Positions 1 through 12,281 of a stretch of DNA of 64,000 nt are shown here, in pieces. This DNA is from Stictocephala bisonia (Eukaryota > Arthropoda > Insecta > Hemiptera > Membracidae). Location of the stretch: positions 954,615 to 1,018,614 of the forward strand of contig JAQJVL010000177.1 of NCBI GenBank assembly GCA_035578905.1, given 5' to 3'. A program made the translations under genes and the position numbers. The notes beneath the pieces were generated by a model. That model was not told the origin of the DNA. It saw only the letters and a program-made list of their open reading frames with translations, and ran no database searches. Position 1 is the first letter of the stretch. Every line of letters starts with the position of its first letter.

Positions 1-1182
1 CAAGTTAGTCATAAGATTCTAGAATTTTCTTTTTTTGTAAAAAAAAAAAAAAAAAACACACAAAAAGACAGGTAGACACTAAACGAAATTGAAAAAAGTT
101 ATTCTTCATTTTTTGCTCTAAATTAGGTGTATAACCTGAAATAACTAGCCACGATACCTTTTTCGTGAAACACTGTACAGAGGTAAGGTTGGAGGTGTAG
201 CTTATATATATATATATATATTAAATTCCAGTGTTAAGACAATCATTAACTCCCAAAGTTAGACAAAAAAAGTCTTGGAGAAGTCTTTGGGGGCTCCTCC
301 CTCGGCAAGGAAGCGAGCCTGGGGTCACGCATGCCGTTGTCATAGCAACTGTTAAAAATCCCGGGATGTATCTCCATATTAACATAGCAGATAACGAGAA
401 CTGGGGAGACTTTGGCGGCGGGGTGGGGGGGAGGGGAAGGGGGTGGAATGCAATAATGAAACTAAGGGTAGGTCTACATATGAGGCTTGGGTAAACTCGT
501 AGCGAAATGAAAGAAAGAAATCCTACTGGAGCTGGAATTTCCATGAGAATAAGCTCCAGAAGCGGAGCGGGGGCTCGTTATTTGCCAGCAAAGGATTCAA
601 AATGGCGGCCGTTCATTTCTTATATTATAAATGCGGACTTTGAGCGGTTCTGTTTTAAGGGCTCCTCGAACTCCCCTACACGACGCACTCCACTCTCACA
701 TATTAGACTCAATAATGAACTTGGCGAAAGTTGAGGGATGAAGAAATTGAAGAAGTTTGACGCGAGTTGGTCGGGATAATCTCGTTTTGTCTTTGAGAAA
801 TATGAATACCCCAATATGAACCATCTTAATGAATAAACGAAAAAATATATTTATTGTATCAATTTATTTCTTAGAACAAATTTTATTTTGTTTATATTGT
901 GCTTGCAATTTATTAAAAACGTAATAGACACTAAATTTTGTTAAATTAAAGATTTGTTCTTTTAGAATCTGAATATTAAAAAGAGAAGAAGAAAACTCTC
1001 AACTGGCTAAAGCCCTAATACAGATTCTAAAAAAAATTGTTTACGAATTGTACAAACTATTATAGTTTGGTGATGGATTATCGAATAAACGATTGCTTTG
1101 AAGTGGATTTTATATGTTGATATTGCGTATTAGTAGATAGTATTTTATTAAAGTAAACTTATTAGATACTTCTACTTCTTTA
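1..1182. other. AT-rich non-coding segment with simple repeats
   Basis: No coding signal is seen. It holds a poly-A run (39-56), a (TA)n microsatellite (203-221) and a G-rich patch (419-446). A CpG-containing stretch at 580-620 includes a YY1-like AATGGCGGCC core. Short open frames on both strands overlap each other and lack recognisable domains. The rest is ordinary AT-rich sequence. Confidence 0.6.
419..446 (+). other. G-rich tract with G-quadruplex potential
   Basis: At least four runs of three or more G separated by single non-G bases or AA are visible, within a context of GGGGTGGGGGGGAGGGG type. This matches the usual sequence rule for a G-quadruplex. Whether it folds, or has any role, is unknown. 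Confidence 0.45.
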
Positions 1183-2530
1183 CATTTAAAACGTTACTTA
1201 CTTCTTTACATGTGAAATGTGTTTATACGTACTTAAAACGTTACTCATTATGTGAAACGTATTTATACGTACTTAAAACGTTACTTACTATGTGAAACGT
1301 GTTTATACGTACTTAAAACGTTACTTACTATGTGAAACGTGTTTATACGTACTTAAAACGTTTTTTATTATATGACACGTGTTTATACGTACTTAAAACG
1401 TTACTCATTATGTGAAACGTATTTATACGTACTTAAAACGTTACTTACTATGTGAAACGTGTTTATACGTAATTAAAACGTTACTTATTACATGAAACGT
1501 GTTTGTACGTACTTAAAACGTTACTCATTATGTGAAACGTATTTATACGTACTTAAAACGTAACTTATTATGTGAAACGTGTTTATATGTACTTAAAACG
1601 TTACTTATTATATGAAATGTGTTTATACGTACTTAAAACGTTACTCATTATGTGAAACGTATTTATACGTACTTAAAACGTTACTTACTATGTGAAACGT
1701 GTTTATACGTACCTAAAACGTTACTTATTATGTGAAACGTGTTTATACTTACTTAAAACGTTACTCATTATGTGAAACGTATTTATACGTACTTAAAACG
1801 TTACTTACTATGTGAAACGTGTTTATACGTACTTAAAACGTTACTTATTATATGAAACGTGTTTATACGTACTTAAAACGTCACTCATTATGTGAAACGT
1901 ATTTATACGTACTTAAAACGTTACTTACTACGTGAAACGTGTTTATACGTACCTAAAACGTTACTTATTATGTGAAACGTGTTTATACTTACTTAAAACG
2001 TTACTCATTATGTGAAACGTATTTATACGTACTTAAAACGTTACTTACTATGTGAAACGTGTTTATACGTACTTAAAACGTTACTTATTATATGAAACGT
2101 GTTTATACGTACTTAAAACGTTACTCATTATGTGAAACGTATTTATACGTACTTAAAACGTTACCTACTATGTGAAACGTGTTTATACGTACTTAAAACG
2201 TTACTCATTATGTGAAACGTATTTATACGTACTTAAAACGTTACTTACTATATGAAACGTGTTTATACGTACTTAAAACGTTGCTTATTATGTGAAACGT
2301 GTTTATACGTACTTAAAACGTTGCTAATTATGTGAAACGTGTTTATACGTACTTAAAACGTTACTTATTATTTGAAACGTGTTTATACGTACTTAAAACG
2401 TAACTCATTATGTGAAACGTATTTATACGTACTTAAAACGTAACTTATTATGTGAAACGTGTTTATACGTACTTAAAACGTTACTTATTATGTGGAACGT
2501 GCTTATACGTACTTAAAACGTTACTTTTAA
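1183..2530. repeat. 40-bp satellite array (about 33 units) with 3-mer and 6-mer higher-order repeats
   Basis: Direct reading shows a unit of the form TGTGAAACGTGTTTATACGT followed by ACTTAAAACGTTACTTACTA. From 1211 to 2520 the 40-bp phase is kept with no insertion or deletion. Units come in types: A (TTACTCATTA with ATTTATACGT), B (TTACTTACTA) and C (TTACTTATTA, often with TATG), mostly in A-B-C order, giving a 120-bp period. Blocks 1641-1880 and 1881-2120 agree at 238 of 240 positions and share private variants (ACCTAAAACG, GTTTATACTT), so there is also a 240-bp period. Each unit carries three ACGT tetramers. No open frame persists. Confidence 0.95.
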
Positions 2531-3073
2531 TGGAGAAACCTATTTATATTTTATATGTAAATGCGTACTTATATTTAGGCTAGTTAAAATGTTACTTCTG
2601 CTTAAGATACTGTTTATATGTTCTTAATAAAAGGACTTTAATATAAGTAATCAGGTGATCTCTCCCTTTGTACCAAGAAGTGCCTCTTCAATCACTTTAT
2701 AATAAGTTTAGTAATTGACGACTATTGAGTCTACAGTTGATTCTAGTATATTTTAATACTACTACAGTTCTAGTAATACTACTATTAGTTCACACAAAGC
2801 TGGAATATATTTTCAAGTTCAAGATGAACTTGACACCCCAACAATCCTGAATCCCCGATTTCTCCCGATGGCGCCACACCTTCCGTTGCAACTGTATCTA
2901 AATTAGGCCTTCTGACACCTCGATAGTTATCTAAACGCTGGTTTCTCTGGGATTAGTCATTCCCCAATCTGTGGTTGGGATTCCCCATAATAAGGATAAA
3001 CATTGCTGGCTTAGAAGTGTACCTATTTCATTATCTATCGAGGGCCTTGATAGTACTAGCAAGGTGTTCCAGT
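2531..3073. other. Non-coding segment, no feature recognised
   Basis: Moderately AT-rich unique-looking sequence following the satellite. A short GC-richer patch at 2850-2890 contains GATGGCGCCAC, loosely like an insulator-protein core. No exon, RNA gene or repeat is recognised. Confidence 0.4.
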
Positions 3074-3745
3074 TAGGGATGGCAACGGTATATTGATACA
3101 TCGGAAATGTCGATAAATACTTTACGATATATCGATATATTAGTATCGATATTGTCTTTCCATAATAATGGACATATCTACTATATTTTGGTCCGATATA
3201 TGGAATCACTAAATATTGACTATATTCTTTCTACTCAAAATCATCATGATTCGAAAAAAAAACATATTTGCGTAAAAAACATGTATTGATATAATAAAGT
3301 AACTTTATTTAGTTTTTTTTACGGAAGGTAAACGCACTAAAATGTAGTTTATTGTAGACCAGTGGATGGAACAGCTAAATGAAGTTGTGTGTGAGTTGGC
3401 ACGCTGGCTCTAAGATGACTAGCCAGTGAGTCGCCTTACAAATCATTATTACACTATTATTTTATTTATAATTAACATAGTAATTAAAATTATAATAATT
3501 ATTATTTTGATTTTTTTCATTCAACTCCACTGACCGCTACAATTCATGCAGATAAATGGGTTTACTTTCATTACGCTATTCTAAATAGTGACAGCAAAAC
3601 ATGGCTGTATTTTTGTCATGACATAAGTTAGTGCAAAATTTTAAACAGATAAATCATTTACAATTCGATATATCGGATATTTTCTTTCGATATTATCGTT
3701 AGATCGATATTTTGTTTGCGATATATTGACATTTCGATGTATTTA
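3074..3745. mobile_element. Candidate degraded hAT-type MITE with TATCGATA-rich subterminal repeats
   Basis: The left edge reads TAGGGATGGCAACGG, close to the CAGGGATGGCAA-type ends seen in hAT elements (family knowledge). Just inside, 3090-3155 holds several TATCGATA or CGATATATCG motifs. A second cluster at 3660-3740 is the approximate reverse complement (GATACATCGGAAATGTCGATA against its mirror near 3718-3742). No matching CCATCCCT end is found on the right, so that end is lost or diverged. The interior is AT-rich and non-coding. It could instead be an unrelated pair of palindromic clusters. Confidence 0.45.
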
Positions 3746-3800
3746 ATAGTTTTTAAGGTTATGTGGTTCAATTAAGATTCATTTGTTTCAGTTCAGCATC

Positions 3801-4222
3801 GTTATTATTTAGTTGAATTCAAGTTAATTTCTATAATAATTTAGTTCAGTTTATATCAGACGTATTGTGACAGCGAGGTTACTTTTAGGATAGTTTAGTT
3901 CAGTTTATAGTTTTTTTTTTTTTAGTTACCTAATATTAGTTAAATTAATATTATGTATAATTTATCTAAGAGAGTCAAGGTTAGTAGTTTATTTCAAACG
4001 AGCTCCTTTAAGATAGGTTAGTTCGATTTAAGTTAGGTTATGTCAATATATTTTCAGGTTTGGCTTATCAATTGGAAACATATCTGATACGCTGGAGTGT
4101 CTTGTATCTGTTTAACACGTTCTCAAGGTGTTAATATCTTCAAAAATTCATGAAAACAAGTCAAGTTGTGCTAAAAGGTGATAGTGTACATTTATAATGC
4201 AAAGTTTGGCTATTTATCTCGT
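3801..4222 (+). repeat. Dispersed about 400-bp repeat, copy A
   Basis: This segment aligns colinearly to 5426-5817 in the same orientation. Shared blocks include AATTCAAGTTAATTTCTAT, AGAGAGTCAAGGTTAGT, CATATCTGATACGCTGGA and TTCAAAAATTCATGAAAACA. Differences are scattered substitutions and small gaps, so the copies are old. No coding frame or terminal inverted repeat is visible. Its class is unknown. Confidence 0.8.
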
Positions 4223-5425
4223 TTTTATTTCAAAATATCATTATACACACTGATTTTTGTTAATTATAATGAAAATAACAATCTTAATTTGGTTGTGTAC
4301 AGTAACTAGTGACAAAGTATAACTTTAGCCTACTTGAATTAATTTTAATAATTTATTTTTATAGTTCAAGTCAATGAAAATATTGGATTTAGTTAAAATA
4401 CAATATTGGTGATAATTTAGTAAACTTAGCAAGAATGTATTAATTTTACAGAAACATACTGTCAAATTGGTGATTACAAAAAATCCTTCTTAAATTATTG
4501 AAAAATCGCAACGTTTACCTTTGCCAGAAATTGAAAATAATCTATTTTTAGCTAATAAGTTACAAATAAATTAGGAGAACCTTTTTGAGCGTTTGTAATT
4601 TAATTGAATTATGTAATAAAAGTAATACATTTTTTCTCCTGTTGAAATTAATCACCATTTGAAAACTTATCAGCTGCCATAGACGTAAGAGACGCAAGAG
4701 TGTTGTCATAAATCACTGGACAGGTTATGAATATGCCATTAGTGGAACATATATCGTTCTCGGTGTTTACAAATGTATTGACGTACCAGGTGTCGCGTGT
4801 GTACTGATTTAAAATGAACTGATATATATATTTAAATAATTCACTTGCGAGTGTCTAGTATTGTCGTAGACTGCGGAATATTTACTCTCTGCGATGTTGG
4901 TTTTACGTAAAAATTACGTAGTCGGAACGAAACACCGTCGGTTACATTTCAAGTTCGTCAACAGCCGAGCCGATTTCAGCCCCCGCCCCGAAAACACCCC
5001 GGGCTTCCAACCGAGCGGGTGATTAACCTTTTACGCGATTTTTCTCCGATCAGAATTCGCAAATTGAAACTCGCGCGCGAGCCCTGTAGCGGGTTTGTAT
5101 CAATGTTTGAGCGCGCGCGTGGTTGCGAATTTCCGGCATATCGAGACTTCCGCCTGTGGTCTGATCTGATGCGAGGCGTGGGGTGAGTGGGGTGGCATCT
5201 ACCTCCTGTGTATTTGTCACATACAGTTCACTTCCGAAACATTCTGACGATTCGTCAGAACTTCTTTTGCTGTTTTCGATTAAACTTAAACAAGAGTAAA
5301 TTTACACAAATCAACAAACATTTAATATAGATTTATGTTATATTTTTGTATCTTGAATCTGTTAAATTCAATAGTATAATTGAGTGTAACTATACTTAAA
5401 TAAGTATAAAAACATAATAATTAAC
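4223..5425. other. Non-coding segment with a CpG-rich patch
   Basis: The first 650 bases are AT-rich and featureless. About 4880-5180 is distinctly richer in CG, with CGCGCGCGAGCC and GAGCGCGCGCGTGG flanking a short spacer. Such patches in an AT-rich genome can mark promoters or regulatory DNA, but no TATA box, initiator or downstream exon is convincing. Confidence 0.35.
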
Positions 5426-5817
5426 GTTATTATTTAGTTAAGTTCAAGTTAATTTCTATTAATTTAGTTCAGTTTATATCAGAATAATTATGAGAGCGAG
5501 GTTACTTTTAGGTTAGGTTAATTCAATTTATGGGTTTTTCACGTTAAATTAATAATATTAGTTAAATTAATATTATATATAACTGATCCAAGAGAGTCAA
5601 GGTTAGTCGTTTATTTCAAACAAGCCCTTTAAGGTAGGTTTGTTGTATATTTTCAGGTTTGGCTTATAAAGTGGAAACATATCTGATACGCTGGATTACC
5701 TTCTATATCTGTTTAACACATTCTCAAATTGTTTATCTCTTCAAAAATTCATGAAAACAATGCAAGGTGTGGTAAAAGGTGGCATTTCAAAATGCACATT
5801 TTGGCTTTTTATCCCGT
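5426..5817 (+). repeat. Dispersed about 400-bp repeat, copy B
   Basis: Second copy of the repeat at 3801-4222, same strand, about 1.2 kb downstream of the end of copy A. It lacks part of the T-rich internal run of copy A. The spacing and shared orientation would fit either a local duplication or two independent insertions. No target-site duplication is seen. Confidence 0.8.
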
Positions 5818-6277
5818 CGGAAAATGGTTAAGTGTCTTAATGGCAAAGTCGTGATTTTACTATTTCTAAAGACCTGTTTACATTTTATTTTCTTTTTGTA
5901 TGAATATCATTCATAATGCATAATTTTGTAGAAATTAAAAAGGTTGCTCTTATTAGAATTCTAGCATTACTGTTTCCCCAGATTTTATTATCATTCTAAA
6001 ATTAACATATGGCTTTCCAATCTGGGGAAATAGGAATTCTGATGAGAAGAAGCTATTTATTTTTTATAGAAGTATGCATTGTGTGTCATATTAAAAAAAA
6101 AGAAAAAGTTTCATTAAAATATATCATTAGATGTACTAACAATATGACTTTGCCATGTATATATGATATAGACAAACTACCAAATCTTCGTTCTTGATTT
6201 GGCCGTAAAATACCATAACAAAGATCTACTTTACATAAAAAACATATTTCATTAGGATAAATCAGATTATATAAAAG
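5818..6277. other. AT-rich segment, nothing recognised
   Basis: A short frame at 6009-6197 has no recognisable domain and overlaps another on the opposite strand. Treated as non-coding. Confidence 0.45.
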
Positions 6278-6708
6278 TTGACGATCTTTTCCCATATAGG
6301 CCTACTGACGATTCTTTCACATATACTGGCGATCTTTCACATATATTGACAATCATTGCCCGTATCTTTACGGTCCTTGCCCATATCTAGACGTTCTTTT
6401 CCCGTATCTTGACGATTCTTCCACATATATTGGCGATCTTTCACATATATTGACAATCATTGCCCGTATCTTTACGGTCCTTGCCCATATCTAGACGTTC
6501 TTTTCCCGTATCTTGACGATTCTTCCACATATATTGGCGATCTTTCACATATATTGACAATCATTGCCCATATCTTTACGGTCCTTGCCCATATCTAGAC
6601 GTTCTTTTCCCGTATCTTGACGATTCTTCCACATATATTGGCGATCTTTCACATATATTGACAATAATTGCCCGTATCTTTACGGTCGTTGCCAATATCT
6701 AGACGATC
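6278..6708. repeat. 104-bp tandem repeat (4 copies) made of five 21-bp sub-units
   Basis: The anchor GACGATTCT recurs at 6307, 6411, 6515 and 6619, an exact period of 104 bp. Each 104-bp unit divides into five related sub-units of 20 or 21 bp, all starting TAT and carrying a GRCGATCTTT- or GACGTTCTTTTCC-like core, followed by CACA or CCCG. This implies amplification of a 21-bp ancestor and then of the five-unit block. A lone related piece (CATATCTAGACGATCGG) occurs at 38984-39000. Confidence 0.92.
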
Positions 6709-8339
6709 GCCGTCTACTGCCTCGCATCCAACACAACTGTGACGTCAGTCGCTCCGCTGTCTGTCCCATGTCAAACCTCAGTGTCTCCCGTGTCGCGTGC
6801 CACCGCTCTAATTGCTCCCAGTTATTATTAACGTGGCGTGTTACCTAGGCCTCGCGTGGACACCTAATGGTGGTTTACTGTTTCGTTTGAAACTCGACGC
6901 TCGTTCCCTCGTTAAATTCCTTTTGTTCTATTGCAAAAATCATTTGCTTTGCCGACACATCGCCCGACAACTGCCGTTATTTTTATTATTATTATTATTA
7001 TTTACCGTATTTTGTTTTAGTACTTTTTTTGCAATGGTTCTTTTATAGTATTATTGTTTGTTGTGTTATTGATAAGTTTACTTCCGACCTAAGTGTCTAG
7101 TTATTGAATAACCAAGACCAGACAAATCTACTCTGAGTTTCTCAGTAAGCAACAATTTTATTTTAAGCACTGACATTTCATTGGAAAATAAATTACAGTC
7201 TATCAGTAATAACTTCTTTGCCCTATTTCACTATAAATTTGAATTGACCAGTCCTCCCCGTCACGTACAGAGGTATTGACCCACCCACCCATTTATAAAC
7301 GTACGGTGGTATTGGCCCAAACATCCGCCCAGACATAAACAAAGGTATAAAGGTACCACAATCATGCGTTTTGAATATAAAAATGTTTGTATATGTCATA
7401 ATTTAAAGGTCTTCTCTTGATTGGCCGTCTCCCAAAGGCCTTATACAGTCCTACATAAGGCTACATGGTAGTGTACGGCTATTGCAATTTCTAGGATCTT
7501 TAAAAATTCTGTAATTCTAATGTTCGACCACGTCGAGTGTATGTTTTCACTGCTCCAGTGAAATAGAATTCGGATTTGGACGCAATATCTGAATATGAAT
7601 TATTTCCTTTGACATAATATTTATTTGAGCCGGCTTTGTAAAAAAAATGTCAACACGCAGGTAATTAAAACGAAAAAGGGTCGCGGCTCTACATCAACGA
7701 TTACCGACCGATCGCGTTCCGGCCGAAAGTAGATTATTTGTTACCTGCCATTTTTATTCCCAACAGTTGAAGTAGTGCGCTCTCAACAGTTATTTGTCGT
7801 CTACAAATTATGTTTATGCGCTCCTTTATCTTTGAAATGGTCCGAGCAATTAGAATTCTTTTCTATATTGCGCGTGTTATTTATTCCCCTGCGGGCGCAC
7901 AAAAATGTCTAATGTAAATGCAACATTCTTGCGGAGTAAATTATGTTGTTTCATTTAGTCCGGCGTTTGTTTTCTTGTGCGACAACTATTTTAATAAATG
8001 ACCACCCGCTCCGGGAATTTTAGTATTCCAGGGATTTATGTCATCGGGGCAGAGTGTGCGGCGCCACACGGACCTAAGTCGAATAGTCTGCCCAGATTTT
8101 AATTTTCCACTTCATTAAAATCCAGTTATTTTGATGATTCTCTTCGGGACACTCGTCGCAGAGCAATGCTCTTCAAAATAAAAAAACCTTTGACAAAATC
8201 TTAAAAAATTCAAACTATAGATATCTAAATTATTAAGAGATATATTAAAAGAAATTTCTTTGTATGCAATTGAAGCATTCTATGTGCTAATGAAGAAAAA
8301 TACTCTAGTATTGTGATTCATGATATAATTTTATATTTT
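6709..8339. other. Unique non-coding segment
   Basis: Contains a TGACGTCA CRE-type palindrome near 6741, a (TTA)n microsatellite at about 6979-7002 and a short piece of a dispersed CCCACCCACCC minisatellite at 7255-7335. At 7650-8110 it is richer in CG and in TAAT/ATTA words than the flanks. No convincing exon is present. Confidence 0.4.
7255..7335 (+). repeat. CCACCCACCCAT minisatellite fragment, locus 1
   Basis: Two imperfect units of the form GTACAG-GGTATTGACCCACCCACCCAT are visible. The same unit occurs at 19505-19615, 22140-22322 and, inverted, at 31330-31390. Confidence 0.6.
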
Positions 8340-8363
8340 TATATACATCAATTGATGTATATA
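8340..8363. repeat. 24-bp perfect palindrome
   Basis: TATATACATCAA is followed directly by its exact reverse complement TTGATGTATATA, with no spacer. It stands alone in AT-rich DNA. It could be a dimeric protein-binding site or a cruciform seed, but neither is shown. Confidence 0.7.
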
Positions 8364-9718
8364 AAGAAGGATCATTAGTATATTAGTAAACATATTCTAT
8401 GATAGTATTTTAACGATGTATTGAAGACAATCTTTTTGATAAACAAGTTAATTTTAGTTAACATTGGTTTCTAGATTCATAATTTAAAAATTTAATTAGA
8501 ATAAAATGTATTAATTATTTATAACTGATTACTAGTAGTTAACTTGTTTATGATTATTTTGTTGCCTTAAAAAAAAAAAAAAAAAATAAATTCTACAAAA
8601 ATAAATAAATTTGCTTTATTTATATGAACTATAAACATATGCATGTTTAAAATACAGTAATGGTTTAATTTTAAATATCTTTGTAATCTTATATTTAATT
8701 TCTTTTAAAAATCCATTTCGCTTCATGCTATGATTATTAATAGTACGATTAATATAGTAAACATTCTTATCGCATAAATTATAGCAACTTAAAAACTACA
8801 GTTTTAACTTATTATTAATTTAAAATTGTTTATTTCAGAACAATTTGTACTAAACAACACAGCCTACATAATTTTGCAAGCATTGGAAAATACATGTAGG
8901 CCTACGATAAGAACCGTAAGCGCGCGTCAAGTGCCGAGCGCAAACTACAAGTGACGAGTGAGAAACAAAAGTGGACCCAGACTGGTGACTTGTGGCCGTC
9001 CCGAAGTGAGTGGTCAGCGAAGACATGTGGGGGTTATCCACCTCGTCACAACATATCGATTTGAACCCCCCTTTCCCTCATTTCCCCCCACATGCCCCTT
9101 CCCCACTGCTTCATTACACTTCTACACGCGCCAGATTAATCAGTCCTTCCACCCTGGAAAAAAGTCATTAACGGTCTTTCCAGTACGACACGACATCTAA
9201 GATTCGTTCGGCTGCCCAACTTTCCCCATCCCTCAAATTGCTCTCACATTGTTTCCGCCGGCCCTTCCCTAACGTCCTTCGCTCATCCACTTTCCCTTAT
9301 TGTCCCTTTATTAATTTTCCGCAGGATTATTAAGACCCGGCACTGTCTGGACTCTGGCTGATTAAATCCTGGAGAATTTGGCAACAAGACAGTCTTGTGT
9401 ATTGAGTTTATTTCGACGATGTTTTAATTTTAATAAACACGTTTTGTTATCTTTTAACACTGGCATTTTTATAGTTTATTTACGTTCACTTGTAGACTTT
9501 AAAGTATAAATTTATTATTTACGAACCTTAATAAACTACTTCACATCTCCTTAAACGTTGTTAAATCTGATTTTAAATATCATATTATGTCCAATCCTTA
9601 ACAGAATATGTATTGTCATTTTTCACCAAGATAATTTGATTTTGGGGTATTGTACGCATTTCTGATTCCCCCCTAACTGCTACAGTAACATCGAAATTGA
9701 AAGACCTCTTGCCTGTAG

Positions 9719-9749
<31 letters not shown>

Positions 9750-11439
9750 GGCGTTCAGATCAGATGTTTAGGAACTGGCGTTACTAGACAACAGATAAAA
9801 ATTAAGTACCTGTAAAATAATAGACCGAAAATAAAATAAAAAAATAGAAATAGACTATCATTTATTACATATTTGCAACATTAGGTACTAAATAATGTAG
9901 ACTAACAAGTTTCTGTTTACAGATTGCTTTATGCTGGCCTTTGCTTTAGAGTTCCTGTATATGAATGTACAAATACAATATATACAATAGAAAGTTGTTT
10001 TTACTCGTAGAACACTTCAATAAACGAGATCAAACATACAAAAAAATTGCAAGAAATTGAAACTGTTAGAAAAGTGTATTTGTTGTAAAAGATTAGAACC
10101 ACATATCGTATTTGATCTAGTTGTTTGTAATTGTTTGTAAAAAGAAGTAAATTTTTATGAATTAAGTATAGTTTTTTTAAGTTCATTTATACTCATTCCT
10201 TAGATGTTTAGTTTAGTTATATTAGAATTTATGAGAAAGTAGTAGCACAGAGTAAGCTGACATTCTGTGGTTTTACACGATATTTTAGGACTATATAAAT
10301 GTTATACCTGTCAAGATTTTTTTTGGTCAGAATCGTTGGATATCTTCAACATAAACAACGCAACGTCAAAATATAGCTTTCAAACATCTATGTACGGTTA
10401 GTTTGGTTTCCTAAACACAAAATAAGGTATAATCTAAAAAAATGAAAAATAACATTTTAGTTTAATTTTCTTAGTTTATTTTAACTTTATACTCTTCACG
10501 TATGACCCCACTACGACCATGGAAAGTTTTGATAGCTTTATTTTACTTTTTTCCCAAAATTGTTTCATTCTTCCCAAGTGAGCTCTCCTTCTTTCACTAG
10601 ACCAGGTTGTTCCGGTTCCTTTTTCTTTCACCTTTGATCAATTTTCCGAGCAAATAACTTTTCTCTGAATATGTGCCTATATCTTCCAATTTTATTGCAC
10701 CAAAACTGTACAAATTTCTTTGTTAATCTAGCGGGTTGAATTCTCTCGTTATACCCACATCAATACTACTGCACTTCAACACCAATAAACCCTAACGGTC
10801 GTAAGGTAAATTAGAAATCATTTCGACACCAAGATAAGAATTTTAAGTATTCTTCCGTCTACATAAATTATTTTTAATAGCATCTCAGTTGAAAGTGGCG
10901 GTCGGTCGGTGTTGGGCCGTTTAAACAGCCTCGTCCACACCTATGTTCCTCTCCAAACGAGTCCATCGTCGACAAATGTGGGGGGGGGGGGGGGAATTAT
11001 GTTTCCTGACACTCGGAAATCGAGGTTCTGGGCCCACAAGACGGTGACCTCCGTGCATTACTGGACGCGGCGTAAATCTCGTCTCAATCATAAAAGTCCT
11101 GAACTCGTCCTGCAGGATCTGTCTGGAGGGGGCTGAGGTCGGAGTGGACTGGGTCGCGACCTTTTACCCCAAAACGCCCACCCGGCCCCGAAAACAACTG
11201 GTTTGTTGTCATAAGATTGATCGTTTAAAATCCGCCCATTCAAGTTCTCAATACCTGACGGCAACAATCGCAAAATTAATTGTTGATGCAGCTTTGCGCT
11301 GCGCTGATTTCGTCTAAAAGTCACCTGTTGAGTCGATCGTTAGATAGTTCCGTTAATTTAAATATTGCCTTATTATAACTTTAGGCCTACTCGCCAATTC
11401 GCATGAACCTGCAAGCTTGTGCGTAAACTTTTTCTACAA
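8364..11439. other. Long AT-rich non-coding segment with homopolymers
   Basis: Holds poly-A runs at 8569-8586 and 9719-9747 and a G-run of about 15 at 10980-10994. 9050-9310 is pyrimidine-rich on the plus strand. 10890-11180 is GC-richer. Short frames here are mutually overlapping and unrecognised. The 29-base A-run could be a retroposed tail, but no upstream coding remnant is recognised. Confidence 0.4.
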
Positions 11440-11508
11440 ATCGGATGTTAGCTTCTTGGGGATTCGAACCTTGGAATGACCATCTTAGCCATTGAGCAAG
11501 TATTTCTA
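11440..11508 (-). mobile_element. tRNA-derived SINE fragment
   Basis: On the minus strand, GCTCAATGGCTAAG (A-box-like) is followed by AAGGTTCGAATCCCC (B-box-like, matching GGTTCGANNCC). This is the spacing expected of an internal RNA polymerase III promoter derived from a tRNA. The acceptor stem does not pair, so it is not a functional tRNA gene. Confidence 0.5.
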
Positions 11509-12007
11509 CAGTTTAAATTTACCCTTAATAGGAGGTATAAAATTTAGTCTGTACAGGTAAATGAAAGATTTAAAAAGGATAGTTTCAAAGTATTCTAAAT
11601 ACAATTAATATTCCTTGATTTAAGAAAGAAAAAAACTACCCTTTAGAATTGAAGTCTTAAAACCAAAGTCCTACCATTCTGTGTGTAGTTTGCTAAAAAC
11701 AGGGACACGTAGTGTAAACGCTTGTAAAGCGTGAAAGCGGTGAGAGGGTGGCGCGGACACTTGCGCTAACAGATCGCCGCCGAAGGGCACCACTGTTTTT
11801 ACCCTCCCCCAAATTAGGGCTGAATCACTTCCTAACCGCCCTGACTCTCTAGTAGTGACGGCACAAAACGCAGCGTGTTTTGAAACTAACCTTTGTCCGA
11901 TTGCGTGCGATCCATACAATGGGACGAAGAATTTAATTCGGAATCGAATAGTAGTGATATTTTTTAAATGGTAAATATAAACAGTTCAACATTTGATCTG
12001 CAATAAC

Positions 12008-12125
12008 AATGCCGGTTTGGTGGCTCAGACTGCCGAGCCCCCAAATTCTAAGGTTCAAACCCCAAATTATCTGATGATCGATACTTTAATTTGGTCTCTG
12101 AATTGGTCACGGAAATTTTAATTCA
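12008..12125 (+). mobile_element. tRNA-derived SINE head, family with TTCAAACCCC B box
   Basis: GGTTTGGTGGCTCAGACTGC resembles a tRNA 5' half with an A box, and AAGGTTCAAACCCCAAAT gives the B box. The downstream body (GATCGATACTTTAATTTGG) resembles the copy at 34455-34570. It reads as an old retroposed SINE rather than a tRNA because the arms do not pair. Confidence 0.5.
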
Positions 12126-12281
12126 AAATAATAAAAAATGGATTAGTTGTTGGATAGTACCTACAATATTAGTATTATAAAATTGATAAATAGATAAATT
12201 TAATGAAAACTAACTCTAATCATACTTTTTCGCAGTTCATCATTATTGCCTATACTTGTTTACCTGTAACTTTAAGTATAC

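Noticed and set aside
1183..2530. CRISPR-like array of 40-bp repeats
   Set aside because: There are no unique spacers: the whole 40-bp unit repeats, and the window is eukaryotic. It is a satellite.
9719..9747. Poly-A tail of a processed pseudogene
   Set aside because: No upstream coding remnant, polyadenylation signal at the right distance or flanking duplication was found.
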